Numbered from the stretch's first letter, positions 1 to 5,597 are shown. The stretch: 5,620 bases of DNA from REEB481 sp044360435 (GCA_044360435.1 JBIKKI010000143.1:1-5620); one strand, 5' to 3'. Numbers and translations: made by a program. The notes: generated by a model not told the origin, from the letters alone.

Positions 1-1958
1 CGGCTCAGCAGTTCACTGATTTCTACGGAAGTAGTACCTACCAGCACCGGACGACCTTCTTCCACCAGCTTCACCACATTGTCGATTACGGCGTTGAACT
101 TCACCCGACGGGTTTTATAGACGAAATCGTCCATGTCCTTGCGGACAGCGGGTCTGTTGGTGGGAATCACCATCACATCCAACTTGTAAATGTCCCAGAG
201 TTCCTGCGCTTCTGTTTCCGCCGTTCCGGTCATTCCGGCCAGCTTGTGGTACATGCGGAAGTAGTTTTGCAGCGTGATGGTGGCATAGGTTTGCGTGGCA
301 GCTTCCACCTTCACGTTTTCCTTGGCCTCGATGGCCTGGTGCAATCCGTCGCTGTAGCGACGACCTTCCAGGATACGGCCGGTTTGTTCATCCACAATTT
401 TCACCTTGCCATCCTGAATGATGTAGTCCACATCGCGTTCGAAAATGGTGTATGCCTTCAGCAGCTGGCTGATGGAGTGGATGCGGTCGCTTTTCACGGC
501 GAAGTCGCGCATCAGTTCGTCCTTGCGTCGGCGTTTGTCGTCGTCGGAGGAGGCGGTACGTTCAATTTCTGCGACTTCGCTGCCGATGTCGGGCATGAGG
601 AAGAACTGACGGTCTTCACCAGATTCGGTAATCAGTTCGATACCTTTTTCGGTCAGTTCAACGGTATTGTTCTTTTCGTCGATCACGAAGTACAGCTCCG
701 CATCCACCTTGGGCATTTCCTTCTGCTGATCCTGCAGGTAATAGCTTTCGGTCTTGTGCAGCACCGAGTGGATGCCTGATTCGCCGAGGTATTTGATCAG
801 TGCTTTGGTTTTGGGCATGCCACGGTGTGCGCGCAGCAGGAACAATCCACCGTCTTTTTCACCAGTTTTTCCTTCTGCAATAAGCCTTTTGGCTTCGTTC
901 AGGGCGAAATTCACGTATTTCTTCTGGGCCTCCACCACACGCTGGATGCGGGGTTTCAGCGCCACGAATTCCTGGTCATCACCTTTGGGTGTAGGACCGG
1001 AAATGATGAGCGGTGTACGGGCATCATCAATCAAAACCGAATCCACTTCGTCTACCATGGCGTAATGGTGTTTGCGCTGCACCAGGTCTTCCGGGCTGCG
1101 CGACATGTTGTCGCGGAGGTAATCGAAGCCGAATTCGTTATTGGTACCGTAGGTGATGTCTGCTTCGTAGGCTTTGCGGCGCTGCGGGGAATTGGGTTGG
1201 TGCTGGTCGATGCAATCCACGGCGAGACCGAGGAATTCGAAGAGCGGGCCGTTCCATTCGCTGTCGCGGCGGGCCAGGTAGTCGTTCACGGTAACAATAT
1301 GCACCCCGCGTTTGCCAAGGGCGTTGAGGTACGCGGGCAGTGTGGAAACCAGGGTTTTACCTTCACCCGTGGCCATTTCGGCGATTTTGCCTTTGTGTAG
1401 TGCGATGCCGCCAATCAGCTGCACATCGTAATGCACCATGTTCCAGCGGATGTTTCCGCCGGCGGCCACCCATTCGTTGCTGTAGAAGGCTTTATCGCCA
1501 TCGATGCGCACGTGGGCTTTTTTCGCCGCGATGGCACGATCGTGTTCGGTGGCCTGCACTTCAAGGGTTCCGATTTCTGTGTAGCGACGGGCAGCTTCCT
1601 TCACCACGGCAAATGCCTCGGGCAGGATTTCCTCAAGGGCTTTTTCCAGTTCCTTGTCGCGGTCTTTTTCCAGCGCATCGAGCTTGCTGAACAGGGCATC
1701 GCGTTCTTCCACCTCTGCTTCAGGCGTAGCCTCAAGTTCGGCGCGGGTAGCGGCAATTTCCTCATCCACCCCGGCAAGTTGCAGGTTGATGCGATCCACA
1801 AATTCGGTGGTTTTATTCCGCAACTCATCGTTGCTGAGCGCCTGATACGCCTGGAACCATTCGTTGATGGCCTCTACCAGCGGTTGTACTTCTTTTACAT
1901 CGCGATCGGATTTATTGCCGAACAGCTTGCCCAGACCTTTTACCAGAGATTCAAACAT
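1..1958 (-). CDS. secA: Preprotein translocase ATPase SecA (N-terminal ~652 residues, cut by window edge)
   Basis: SecA is the ATPase that drives unfolded preproteins through the SecYEG channel in the inner membrane. The frame is open from the ATG at 1958 to the window edge with no stop, so the C-terminal part (helical scaffold, wing and any zinc-binding tail) is not seen. Visible motifs: Walker A MATGEGKT (residues 195-202), NBD1 block GTNNEFGFDYLRDNM (271-285), Walker B DEVDS (303-307), LIISGP just after it, then the preprotein cross-linking region, and NBD2 blocks IVDEQTGR (521-528), SDGLHQAIEAKE (536-547), AGMTGTAETEA (574-584) and PVLVGTTSVEISELLSR (636-652). Walker A lies about 93 residues later than in E. 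coli SecA (near 102-109). The extra length is a charged helical insert (about 62-110) and a second insert before the MVHYDVQL block (about 126-173). From memory, such insertions are usual in Bacteroidota SecA. The start is supported by MFESLVKGLGKLFG, a typical amphipathic SecA N-terminus. I see no frameshift. Confidence 0.98.
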   Translation of the reverse strand, partial: MFESLVKGLGKLFGNKSDRDVKEVQPLVEAINEWFQAYQALSNDELRNKTTEFVDRINLQLAGVDEEIAATRAELEATPEAEVEERDALFSKLDALEKDRDKELEKALEEILPEAFAVVKEAARRYTEIGTLEVQATEHDRAIAAKKAHVRIDGDKAFYSNEWVAAGGNIRWNMVHYDVQLIGGIALHKGKIAEMATGEGKTLVSTLPAYLNALGKRGVHIVTVNDYLARRDSEWNGPLFEFLGLAVDCIDQHQPNSPQRRKAYEADITYGTNNEFGFDYLRDNMSRSPEDLVQRKHHYAMVDEVDSVLIDDARTPLIISGPTPKGDDQEFVALKPRIQRVVEAQKKYVNFALNEAKRLIAEGKTGEKDGGLFLLRAHRGMPKTKALIKYLGESGIHSVLHKTESYYLQDQQKEMPKVDAELYFVIDEKNNTVELTEKGIELITESGEDRQFFLMPDIGSEVAEIERTASSDDDKRRRKDELMRDFAVKSDRIHSISQLLKAYTIFERDVDYIIQDGKVKIVDEQTGRILEGRRYSDGLHQAIEAKENVKVEAATQTYATITLQNYFRMYHKLAGMTGTAETEAQELWDIYKLDVMVIPTNRPAVRKDMDDFVYKTRRVKFNAVIDNVVKLVEEGRPVLVGTTSVEISELLS

Positions 1959-1970
1959 GGCTATAGACGG

Positions 1971-2002
1971 CAAAAATACGCAAGGCGGGCCACCTTATCC
2001 AA
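1971..2002 (-). promoter_or_regulatory. Candidate secA promoter (Bacteroidota -33/-7 type)
   Basis: On the minus strand, TATTTTTG (1978 down to 1971) matches the Bacteroidota -7 consensus TAnnTTTG. A TTG at 2002-2000 lies 21 nt upstream, close to the usual 19-21 nt spacing for the -33 element. The predicted transcript would start only about 8 nt before the secA ATG, giving a very short leader. No AGGAGG-like ribosome site precedes the ATG, as is common in this phylum. The short leader is the main reason for caution. Confidence 0.4.
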
Positions 2003-2011
2003 CAGCTGTTG
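2000..2011. promoter_or_regulatory. 12-bp perfect palindrome over the secA -33 element
   Basis: CAACAGCTGTTG is a perfect self-complementary 12-mer with no spacer. Symmetry stops at both flanks. Its left arm contains the TTG proposed as the secA -33 element, and it lies in the divergent spacer between secA and the HEPN/MNT operon, so a dimeric DNA-binding protein could act on either promoter. No regulator gene for it is in the window. Chance occurrence is quite possible for one 12-bp palindrome. Confidence 0.25.
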
Positions 2012-2049
2012 AAGGAAAGGGAAATGCGGATTAAGCAGCCCAACTGATG

Positions 2050-2069
2050 ACCGTCTTTACACCGTCTTT
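2050..2069. repeat. Tandem direct repeat ACCGTCTTT upstream of the HEPN promoter box
   Basis: ACCGTCTTT occurs at 2050-2058 and again at 2061-2069, an 11-bp period that places both copies on about the same face of the helix. The second copy ends 17 nt before the TAACTTTG box, so the pair sits where an activator or autorepressor of the HEPN/MNT operon could bind. This is a positional argument only. Confidence 0.3.
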
Positions 2070-2086
2070 TTTGTCCATACATCCAT

Positions 2087-2094
2087 TAACTTTG
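2087..2094 (+). promoter_or_regulatory. Candidate -7 box for the HEPN/MNT operon
   Basis: TAACTTTG is an exact match to TAnnTTTG and points toward the HEPN gene, with transcription expected from about 2099 and a leader near 90 nt. The -33 partner is not convincing: the nearest TTTG (2070-2073) is only 13 nt upstream rather than 19-21. The box stands out because the rest of the leader has no other exact match. Confidence 0.35.
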
Positions 2095-2187
2095 CCTTCA
2101 ACAGGTTACGAATTACAGCATTTCAGCACCTGAAGTCTGATTTCATTTCCTATTCATTGCATTATTTACAAGTCAAAGTTCACGCCC

Positions 2188-2595
2188 ATGAGCCAAAATG
2201 AAGACATAAGATGGAAGCAACGGCTGTTCAACTTCAACAAGGCCATGCAACACCTGGAAACAGCGTTACACATTGAAAAACCAGACATGGTTCAAAAAGC
2301 AGGCATCATTCATTTTTTTGAAATGAGTTTTGAACTTGGTTGGAACTTGTTGAAAGATTATCTGGAACAGCAAGGGTTTGAGGATGTCAAAACGCCTCGT
2401 TCGGCGCTCAAGAAGGCCTTTGAAACCGGACTGATTGCTCAGGGGCATGAATGGATGGACTTGCTGGCCGACCGCAACCTCAGCGCGCATACGTACGACG
2501 ATCAGAAAGCTACCGAAATGGAGCAACTCATCCATCATAAATACTTCCCGCTGCTGAACGCCCTGCGCACTGAGTTCAACACAAAAAATACATGA
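2188..2595 (+). CDS. HEPN-domain NTase substrate-binding protein (HI0074-like), probable toxin of a HEPN/MNT pair
   Basis: This is a 135-residue, apparently all-helical protein resembling the HI0074 family of 'nucleotidyltransferase substrate binding' proteins. That family has a four-helix HEPN fold and is encoded next to minimal nucleotidyltransferases. Visible signs: the conserved helix-2 block IIHFFEMSFELGWNLLKDYL (about 40-59), the segment TPRSALKKAFETGLI (69-83), and ADRNLSAHTYDD (94-105). The last contains R96-X4-H101-X-Y103, the HEPN RX4HXY motif. In characterised HEPN toxins R and H belong to the RNase site. In HepT/MntA-type pairs the Tyr is the residue the MNT partner AMPylates to silence the toxin. 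Assigning those roles to R96, H101 and Y103 here is inference. Length is typical and no lesion is seen. The gene ends in ATGA, sharing 4 nt with the MNT gene. It is more AT-rich than secA and the protease, consistent with an accessory module. Some family members may act in non-toxic roles. Confidence 0.88.
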   Translation: MSQNEDIRWKQRLFNFNKAMQHLETALHIEKPDMVQKAGIIHFFEMSFELGWNLLKDYLEQQGFEDVKTPRSALKKAFETGLIAQGHEWMDLLADRNLSAHTYDDQKATEMEQLIHHKYFPLLNALRTEFNTKNT

Positions 2596-2903
2596 ACAAC
2601 AACTTCGGGCTCAGGCCGGATGACCTGCTGGAAATCAGACGGATGTTGTCCCATTATCCGGAAGTACAGGAAGCCATTCTGTTTGGCAGCAGGGCGAAGG
2701 GCAATTACCGAAACGGCAGTGATGTGGATTTGGCGCTGAAGGGAAGCAAGCTTACGCAGCACATCATCAGCCACATTGCCGATGCCTTGAACGAAGAAAC
2801 GCGGATGCCTTATCAATTTGATGTGCTGGATTACCACAGCATCCATGAACCGAAACTGGTGGAACATATTGATCGGGTTGGGAAGTTGATTTATCCGGGT
2901 TAG
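2592..2903 (+). CDS. Minimal nucleotidyltransferase (MNT), probable antitoxin of the HEPN/MNT pair
   Basis: This is a 103-residue protein of the DNA polymerase beta-like minimal nucleotidyltransferase group (compare MntA and HI0073). The active-site signature is complete: G32-S33, exactly ten residues, then D44-V45-D46 (GSX10DXD), with a third likely metal-binding carboxylate at D77 in the strand QFDVLD (75-80). The strand AILFGSRAKG (28-37) leads into the signature. In studied HEPN/MNT pairs the MNT transfers AMP from ATP to a Tyr of the HEPN protein and so neutralises it. Because the site is intact, I infer a catalytic rather than purely binding role. Its ATG overlaps the HEPN stop codon (ATGA at 2592-2595), which implies coupled translation. 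The toxin-first order is the one found in several HEPN/MNT operons. The closing segment (HIDRVGKLIYPG) resembles the usual MNT C-terminus, so the gene looks full length. Confidence 0.9.
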   Translation: MNNNFGLRPDDLLEIRRMLSHYPEVQEAILFGSRAKGNYRNGSDVDLALKGSKLTQHIISHIADALNEETRMPYQFDVLDYHSIHEPKLVEHIDRVGKLIYPG

Positions 2904-2904
2904 C

Positions 2905-2969
2905 ACAACAACCTAAAAACGCTCCTGTTCTCCGAGGCGCTTGAAGCCACATTGTAGAAACAACAACCT
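2905..2969. repeat. Short direct repeat ACAACAACCT in the convergent spacer
   Basis: ACAACAACCT occurs at 2905-2914, directly after the MNT stop codon, and again at 2960-2969, directly before the hairpin. The copies are 55 bp apart in start position. The sequence is low in complexity, and no function can be assigned. Confidence 0.3.
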
Positions 2970-2970
2970 C

Positions 2971-3015
2971 AGGCGAAACGGTTCCCTTCGAGTGCCTCAG
3001 GGACCGTCTTCGCTT
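2971..3015 (-). terminator. Long bulged hairpin, likely terminator of the protease operon
   Basis: The left arm (2971-2986) and right arm (3000-3015) pair as GCGAA/TTCGC, ACGGT/ACCGT and CCC/GGG, separated by single-base bulges (T2983 and C3008). A G-T and an A-T pair extend the base, and the loop of 13 nt is 2987-2999. Read on the minus strand it starts one base after the stop codon of the small secreted protein and is followed by a T/G-rich run (GAGGTTGTTGTTTC), which suits an intrinsic terminator. On the plus strand no T-run follows, so any role in ending the HEPN/MNT transcript would rest on the structure alone. The bulges and loop size make it less regular than a textbook terminator. Confidence 0.55.
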
Positions 3016-3016
3016 C

Positions 3017-3514
3017 TCACGGCGCGTACACCGGCTGTTGCTTTGCCACAGCACTGCGGCTGAAGTAATATTTCAGGTCGCTGAAGCCGTAGCGGAACAG
3101 CAGTTTGCCCTGATGCTTCACAGGTGGAGCGCAGGCCGGACTTCCGCTGACGCCTTCAAAGCCGGGTGTGCCCGGTTCCACGGTTGAGGTGTACATGTGC
3201 AAGGTGAGGCGGATTTCATCGCCTTTGGCTGCTTTGCCTGTCCAGGCTGCGCCGTCCACCCGATCCAGAAATACTTTATCGGCTTTGCCGCCAGCCCAGG
3301 CAGAATCTACAAGAAACGCTGTGCTGCGTTTGAACTTCAGCGTAAGCGTCCAGGTTTCAACCACCGGTGAGCCCTGCACCCCTGGAAATTGGGTGATGAC
3401 AGTGGCTTCCTGTACCGTGAAGGTTGCAGAGCGGGTGAACAACTGCGCATGCACGCTGGGAAACATCCCGGCGCAGAGCAACAGACTTAGGCTGTATGAC
3501 ATGAATCGGTTCAT
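3017..3514 (-). CDS. Small secreted protein of unknown function, coupled to the S8 protease gene
   Basis: This is a 165-residue protein that I do not recognise. It begins with a clear Sec signal peptide: MNR, a hydrophobic core (about 5-17) and a VHA-Q cleavage site after A23. No lipobox is present, so the mature ~142-residue protein should be released to the periplasm or beyond. The mature part looks beta-rich, with alternating hydrophobic strands such as ATFTV (30-34), TWTLTLKF (54-61), IRLTLHMY (101-108) and KLLFRYGF (137-144). A Gly/Pro-rich stretch lies at 114-131 (EPGTPGFEGVSGSPACAP). It has a single mature cysteine (C128), hence no internal disulfide. No catalytic motif is visible. It follows the protease gene after only 3 nt (TAA-GCC-ATG), so it is surely co-transcribed and probably translationally coupled. 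A role as a partner, cofactor or substrate of the protease is suggested only by position. A terminator-like hairpin follows its stop codon. Confidence 0.85.
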   Translation of the reverse strand: MNRFMSYSLSLLLCAGMFPSVHAQLFTRSATFTVQEATVITQFPGVQGSPVVETWTLTLKFKRSTAFLVDSAWAGGKADKVFLDRVDGAAWTGKAAKGDEIRLTLHMYTSTVEPGTPGFEGVSGSPACAPPVKHQGKLLFRYGFSDLKYYFSRSAVAKQQPVYAP

Positions 3515-3517
3515 GGC

Positions 3518-5269
3518 TTATCGATTTTGTTTCGTGATGATTTTATGGATGTGGTACATGCGGTTAAATCCGCCGGGACCGGAAATCTGTAGGATGTATG
3601 GCCCCGGATGTTCCAACGGCGCCACGCGGAACACCGCGGTTTTCTGGGCTTCCAGGCTGATGCTTCCCGATCCCGCAGGTTTGCGGTTGTTTCCCCTGCT
3701 GAATAAGGCGTAGCGCGCAGTTCCAGCAACACCGGCATAAATCCGGAGATACAGATGGTCTTGCGTAGTCATTTCCGGAATATCGCTGAGGATTTGCGTG
3801 GCTTCGCTTCTGAAGTAAGGATTGACGCCCAGCTGACAGGCCGCAGCAAATACATCCGGGATGCCATGCCCTTGCTGCACATCGGTGAAATCGCCGCGGT
3901 GCGCGCTGTTCATCATGACTTCGCGCAAGGTTTGGGCATCCAGCCGGGGCGCAGCCTGCCACAAACAGGCAGCAAGTCCGGAGAGCAGCGGTGTGGCGTA
4001 GCTGGTTCCTGAACCTTCGGTGAGGTTGCCGTTGCCTTGTACCAGCGGAATGTTCACGCCCGGAGCGGCCACCTCCGGCTTCAGCCGGCCTTCGGCGGCG
4101 GGACCTTTACCACTGAAGGATGCGCTGTTACGCTGTTCATCAACGGCGCCCACGCTGAGGATTTCCGGAGCATCTGCCGGTGCTGAGATGCGTTCCCACA
4201 GCCCATCACCTTCGTTACCTGCGGCATTCAGCACAAGCATCCCGCGGGACGCTGCCCAACGCGCAGCGCGGCTGACCAGACTGCTTGTTCCGTCAAGCAA
4301 CATCAGGCGTTCATCCTCATAAAAAGGAACATCGAAGGTGGTATAACCCAAAGAGCTGCTGATGATGTCGGCGCCCATGCTGTCGGCGAACTCGGCAGCC
4401 ACCAGCCAGTGAAACATTTCTTCCGGGTACTCCGCGTCGGCATCTTCACTGCGAAGGAGCAGGTAAGACGCTTCCGGAGCGCTGCCTTTCAGCACATTTG
4501 GGATATCAGCGGCCAGACAGCCAAGCACCTTGGTGCCGTGGTCGCTGAAGCTGTAAACCCAGTCGTTGCCGCGCACGAAGTCGTGGGTGGCAAGGATGCG
4601 TTTGTTATTGTTGAGGCTGTCGAAGGCGGCGATTCTGTCTACCCCGCTGAAACCGGCATCGAGCACGGCGATGAGCACACCTTTGCCGCGGTAGCCGAGG
4701 TCGTGCAAGCGGATTCCGTTCATGGCGCGCAGCGCTTCATGACTGAGTCCGTAGCCGCGGGCGGCCAGCTGCAACAGCGGCTGGGTGCGCAGAAGCTGCA
4801 AGGTTTCCGGCTCGGGTATGGCAAATGGTTCCGGTGCGGGTTCAAAGGCACTGTCGGAGGCGGCTGCCGGCTGTCGTACCGGACCGAACTCCTGCAGTCC
4901 GGCGACAAAACTTTGTGTGCGTAAGGCCGCCAAGGCTGCGCTGTCGCGAACCTGCAGCAGCAGGGCGTTCATCCAACGGCTCACGGCATGAACACGCACG
5001 CCGCTGATGCGGGCAACCTGTTTCAGGTAATCCTGATGCACGGGCCAGTCGAGGCTGTCGGTGGAGATTCCCTGCAGCAGCCGGCGTTTGGCGGCACGGG
5101 GACTGTATAAGATTGTTTCCGGCTTCGGCGGGAATTTATCCTTCAGCAACAGGATGTATTGCTGCGGATTGGACGACGCAGGAACCTCCGCATTTCCTTG
5201 CGCCACCATGCGCTGTGTGGCACAGAACCACAGCACCAACATCCAAAATATTCCCGCGAAGCGCCTCAT
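3518..5269 (-). CDS. Secreted S8 (subtilisin-like) serine protease with T9SS-like C-terminal region
   Basis: A 583-residue preproprotease of the subtilase family. The ATG at 5269 is chosen because it gives a proper signal peptide: MRRF, a hydrophobic core FAGIFWMLVLWFCAT and cleavage near MVAQ (24). The frame stays open 34 codons further up to 5371, but that stretch would bury the signal. Domains: an I9-like propeptide (about 36-133, starting QYILLLKDKF), a Pro/Glu-rich linker (about 138-157), then the S8 catalytic domain (about 185-476). The triad is complete: D204 in AVLDAGFSG, H244 in SDHGTKV, S423 in GSGTSYATP. The oxyanion-hole Asn is N352 in NAAGNEG. The last ~105 residues are beta-rich and end in GPYILQISGPGG and KIITKQNR, resembling a divergent type A T9SS sorting domain. 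Export by Sec and then T9SS to the outside or cell surface is therefore inferred, but the usual PNP start of that domain is not clear. No good promoter box is seen upstream. Confidence 0.93.
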   Translation of the reverse strand: MRRFAGIFWMLVLWFCATQRMVAQGNAEVPASSNPQQYILLLKDKFPPKPETILYSPRAAKRRLLQGISTDSLDWPVHQDYLKQVARISGVRVHAVSRWMNALLLQVRDSAALAALRTQSFVAGLQEFGPVRQPAAASDSAFEPAPEPFAIPEPETLQLLRTQPLLQLAARGYGLSHEALRAMNGIRLHDLGYRGKGVLIAVLDAGFSGVDRIAAFDSLNNNKRILATHDFVRGNDWVYSFSDHGTKVLGCLAADIPNVLKGSAPEASYLLLRSEDADAEYPEEMFHWLVAAEFADSMGADIISSSLGYTTFDVPFYEDERLMLLDGTSSLVSRAARWAASRGMLVLNAAGNEGDGLWERISAPADAPEILSVGAVDEQRNSASFSGKGPAAEGRLKPEVAAPGVNIPLVQGNGNLTEGSGTSYATPLLSGLAACLWQAAPRLDAQTLREVMMNSAHRGDFTDVQQGHGIPDVFAAACQLGVNPYFRSEATQILSDIPEMTTQDHLYLRIYAGVAGTARYALFSRGNNRKPAGSGSISLEAQKTAVFRVAPLEHPGPYILQISGPGGFNRMYHIHKIITKQNR

Positions 5270-5379
5270 AACGATGGACTTGCAAGGTAATACCGGAAGG
5301 AGGAATGAGGTGAATGACTGGTTGGGTTTGTTGTATATCCAATAGATTGAATCGTGCATATTGCTTATCATCGTTAGCC

Positions 5380-5473
5380 TGTCATGATGCTGAAAGTCCC
5401 GAGCGATCCCACCTTGTCATGGTGAGGCTCTCGAACCACATGGTGCCTGCCCCGCAAGCCGAGTGGTGCGAGA
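5380..5473. repeat. Intergenic repeat with TGTCATG units and an imperfect inverted repeat
   Basis: TGTCATG occurs at 5380-5386 and 5415-5421, each opening a unit with a further G-rich, CTGA/GAGG-type continuation, 35 bp apart. Downstream, TCTCGAACCAC (5429-5439) and GTGGTGCGAGA (5463-5473) are inverted repeats matching at 10 of 11 positions around a 23-nt spacer. The phrase GTCATGGTGAGGCTCTCGAACCA resembles dispersed intergenic repeats that I recall from Bacteroidota and other genomes (variants around GAGCCTGTCGAA). The copy number in this genome cannot be judged from one window. Confidence 0.5.
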
Positions 5474-5559
5474 CGATGCGGGCTGCAAGTTCCGAAAGCG
5501 CAGCGCAGCGGGAGAACCACGACCACGCTTCAAAAACAAAAACTTATTTCTATTCTCTC

Positions 5560-5597
5560 ACTTTTTCCTTGATGAAAAAGTAAGCAAAAAATCAAGG
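5560..5597. repeat. AT-rich structured repeat: hairpin whose loop is complementary to a downstream segment
   Basis: ACTTTTTC (5560-5567) and GAAAAAGT (5574-5581) form a perfect 8-bp stem around a six-base loop CTTGAT (5568-5573). That loop is itself complementary to ATCAAG (5591-5596). Including flanking bases, CCTTGAT (5567-5573) pairs with ATCAAGG (5591-5597) over 7 bp. The two pairings share bases, so the element can switch between two hairpins. Alternatively, if read as RNA, it can fold as an H-type pseudoknot with an A-rich connecting strand AAGCAAAAA (5582-5590). It may be an untranslated RNA element, a dispersed repeat or both. Orientation is unproven. Confidence 0.5.

Noticed and set aside
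246..2012. Several long open frames on the plus strand opposite secA (for example 246-779, 825-1400, 1431-2012)
   Set aside because: They lie antisense to an unmistakable SecA frame, have no recognisable motifs, and are expected by-products of the codon bias of the real gene.
2767..3054. Minus-strand open frame bridging the MNT 3' end and the convergent spacer
   Set aside because: It overlaps the MNT gene and the hairpin, and its translation has low-complexity Arg/Ser-rich composition without motifs.
3168..5007. Open frames opposite the protease and small secreted protein genes (for example 3168-3713, 4020-4322, 4409-4924)
   Set aside because: The minus-strand frame has a full catalytic triad and signal peptide; the opposite frames show no family features.
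5216..5269. Lipoprotein signal for the protease (Cys in LWFC)
   Set aside because: The residue before the Cys is Phe, which does not fit a lipobox, and a normal signal peptidase I site follows near MVAQ.
5270..5371. 34-residue N-terminal extension of the protease (start at 5371)
   Set aside because: It would place about 34 polar and mixed residues before a perfectly formed signal peptide, so it is more likely an untranslated leader that happens to be open.
5380..5473. CRISPR array
   Set aside because: Only two short imperfect units without regular repeats and spacers, and no cas gene in the window.
5314..5583. Plus-strand 89-codon open frame
   Set aside because: It runs through the intergenic repeats. 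Its translation resembles the spurious small 'proteins' often called across such repeats, and there is no promoter or family match.
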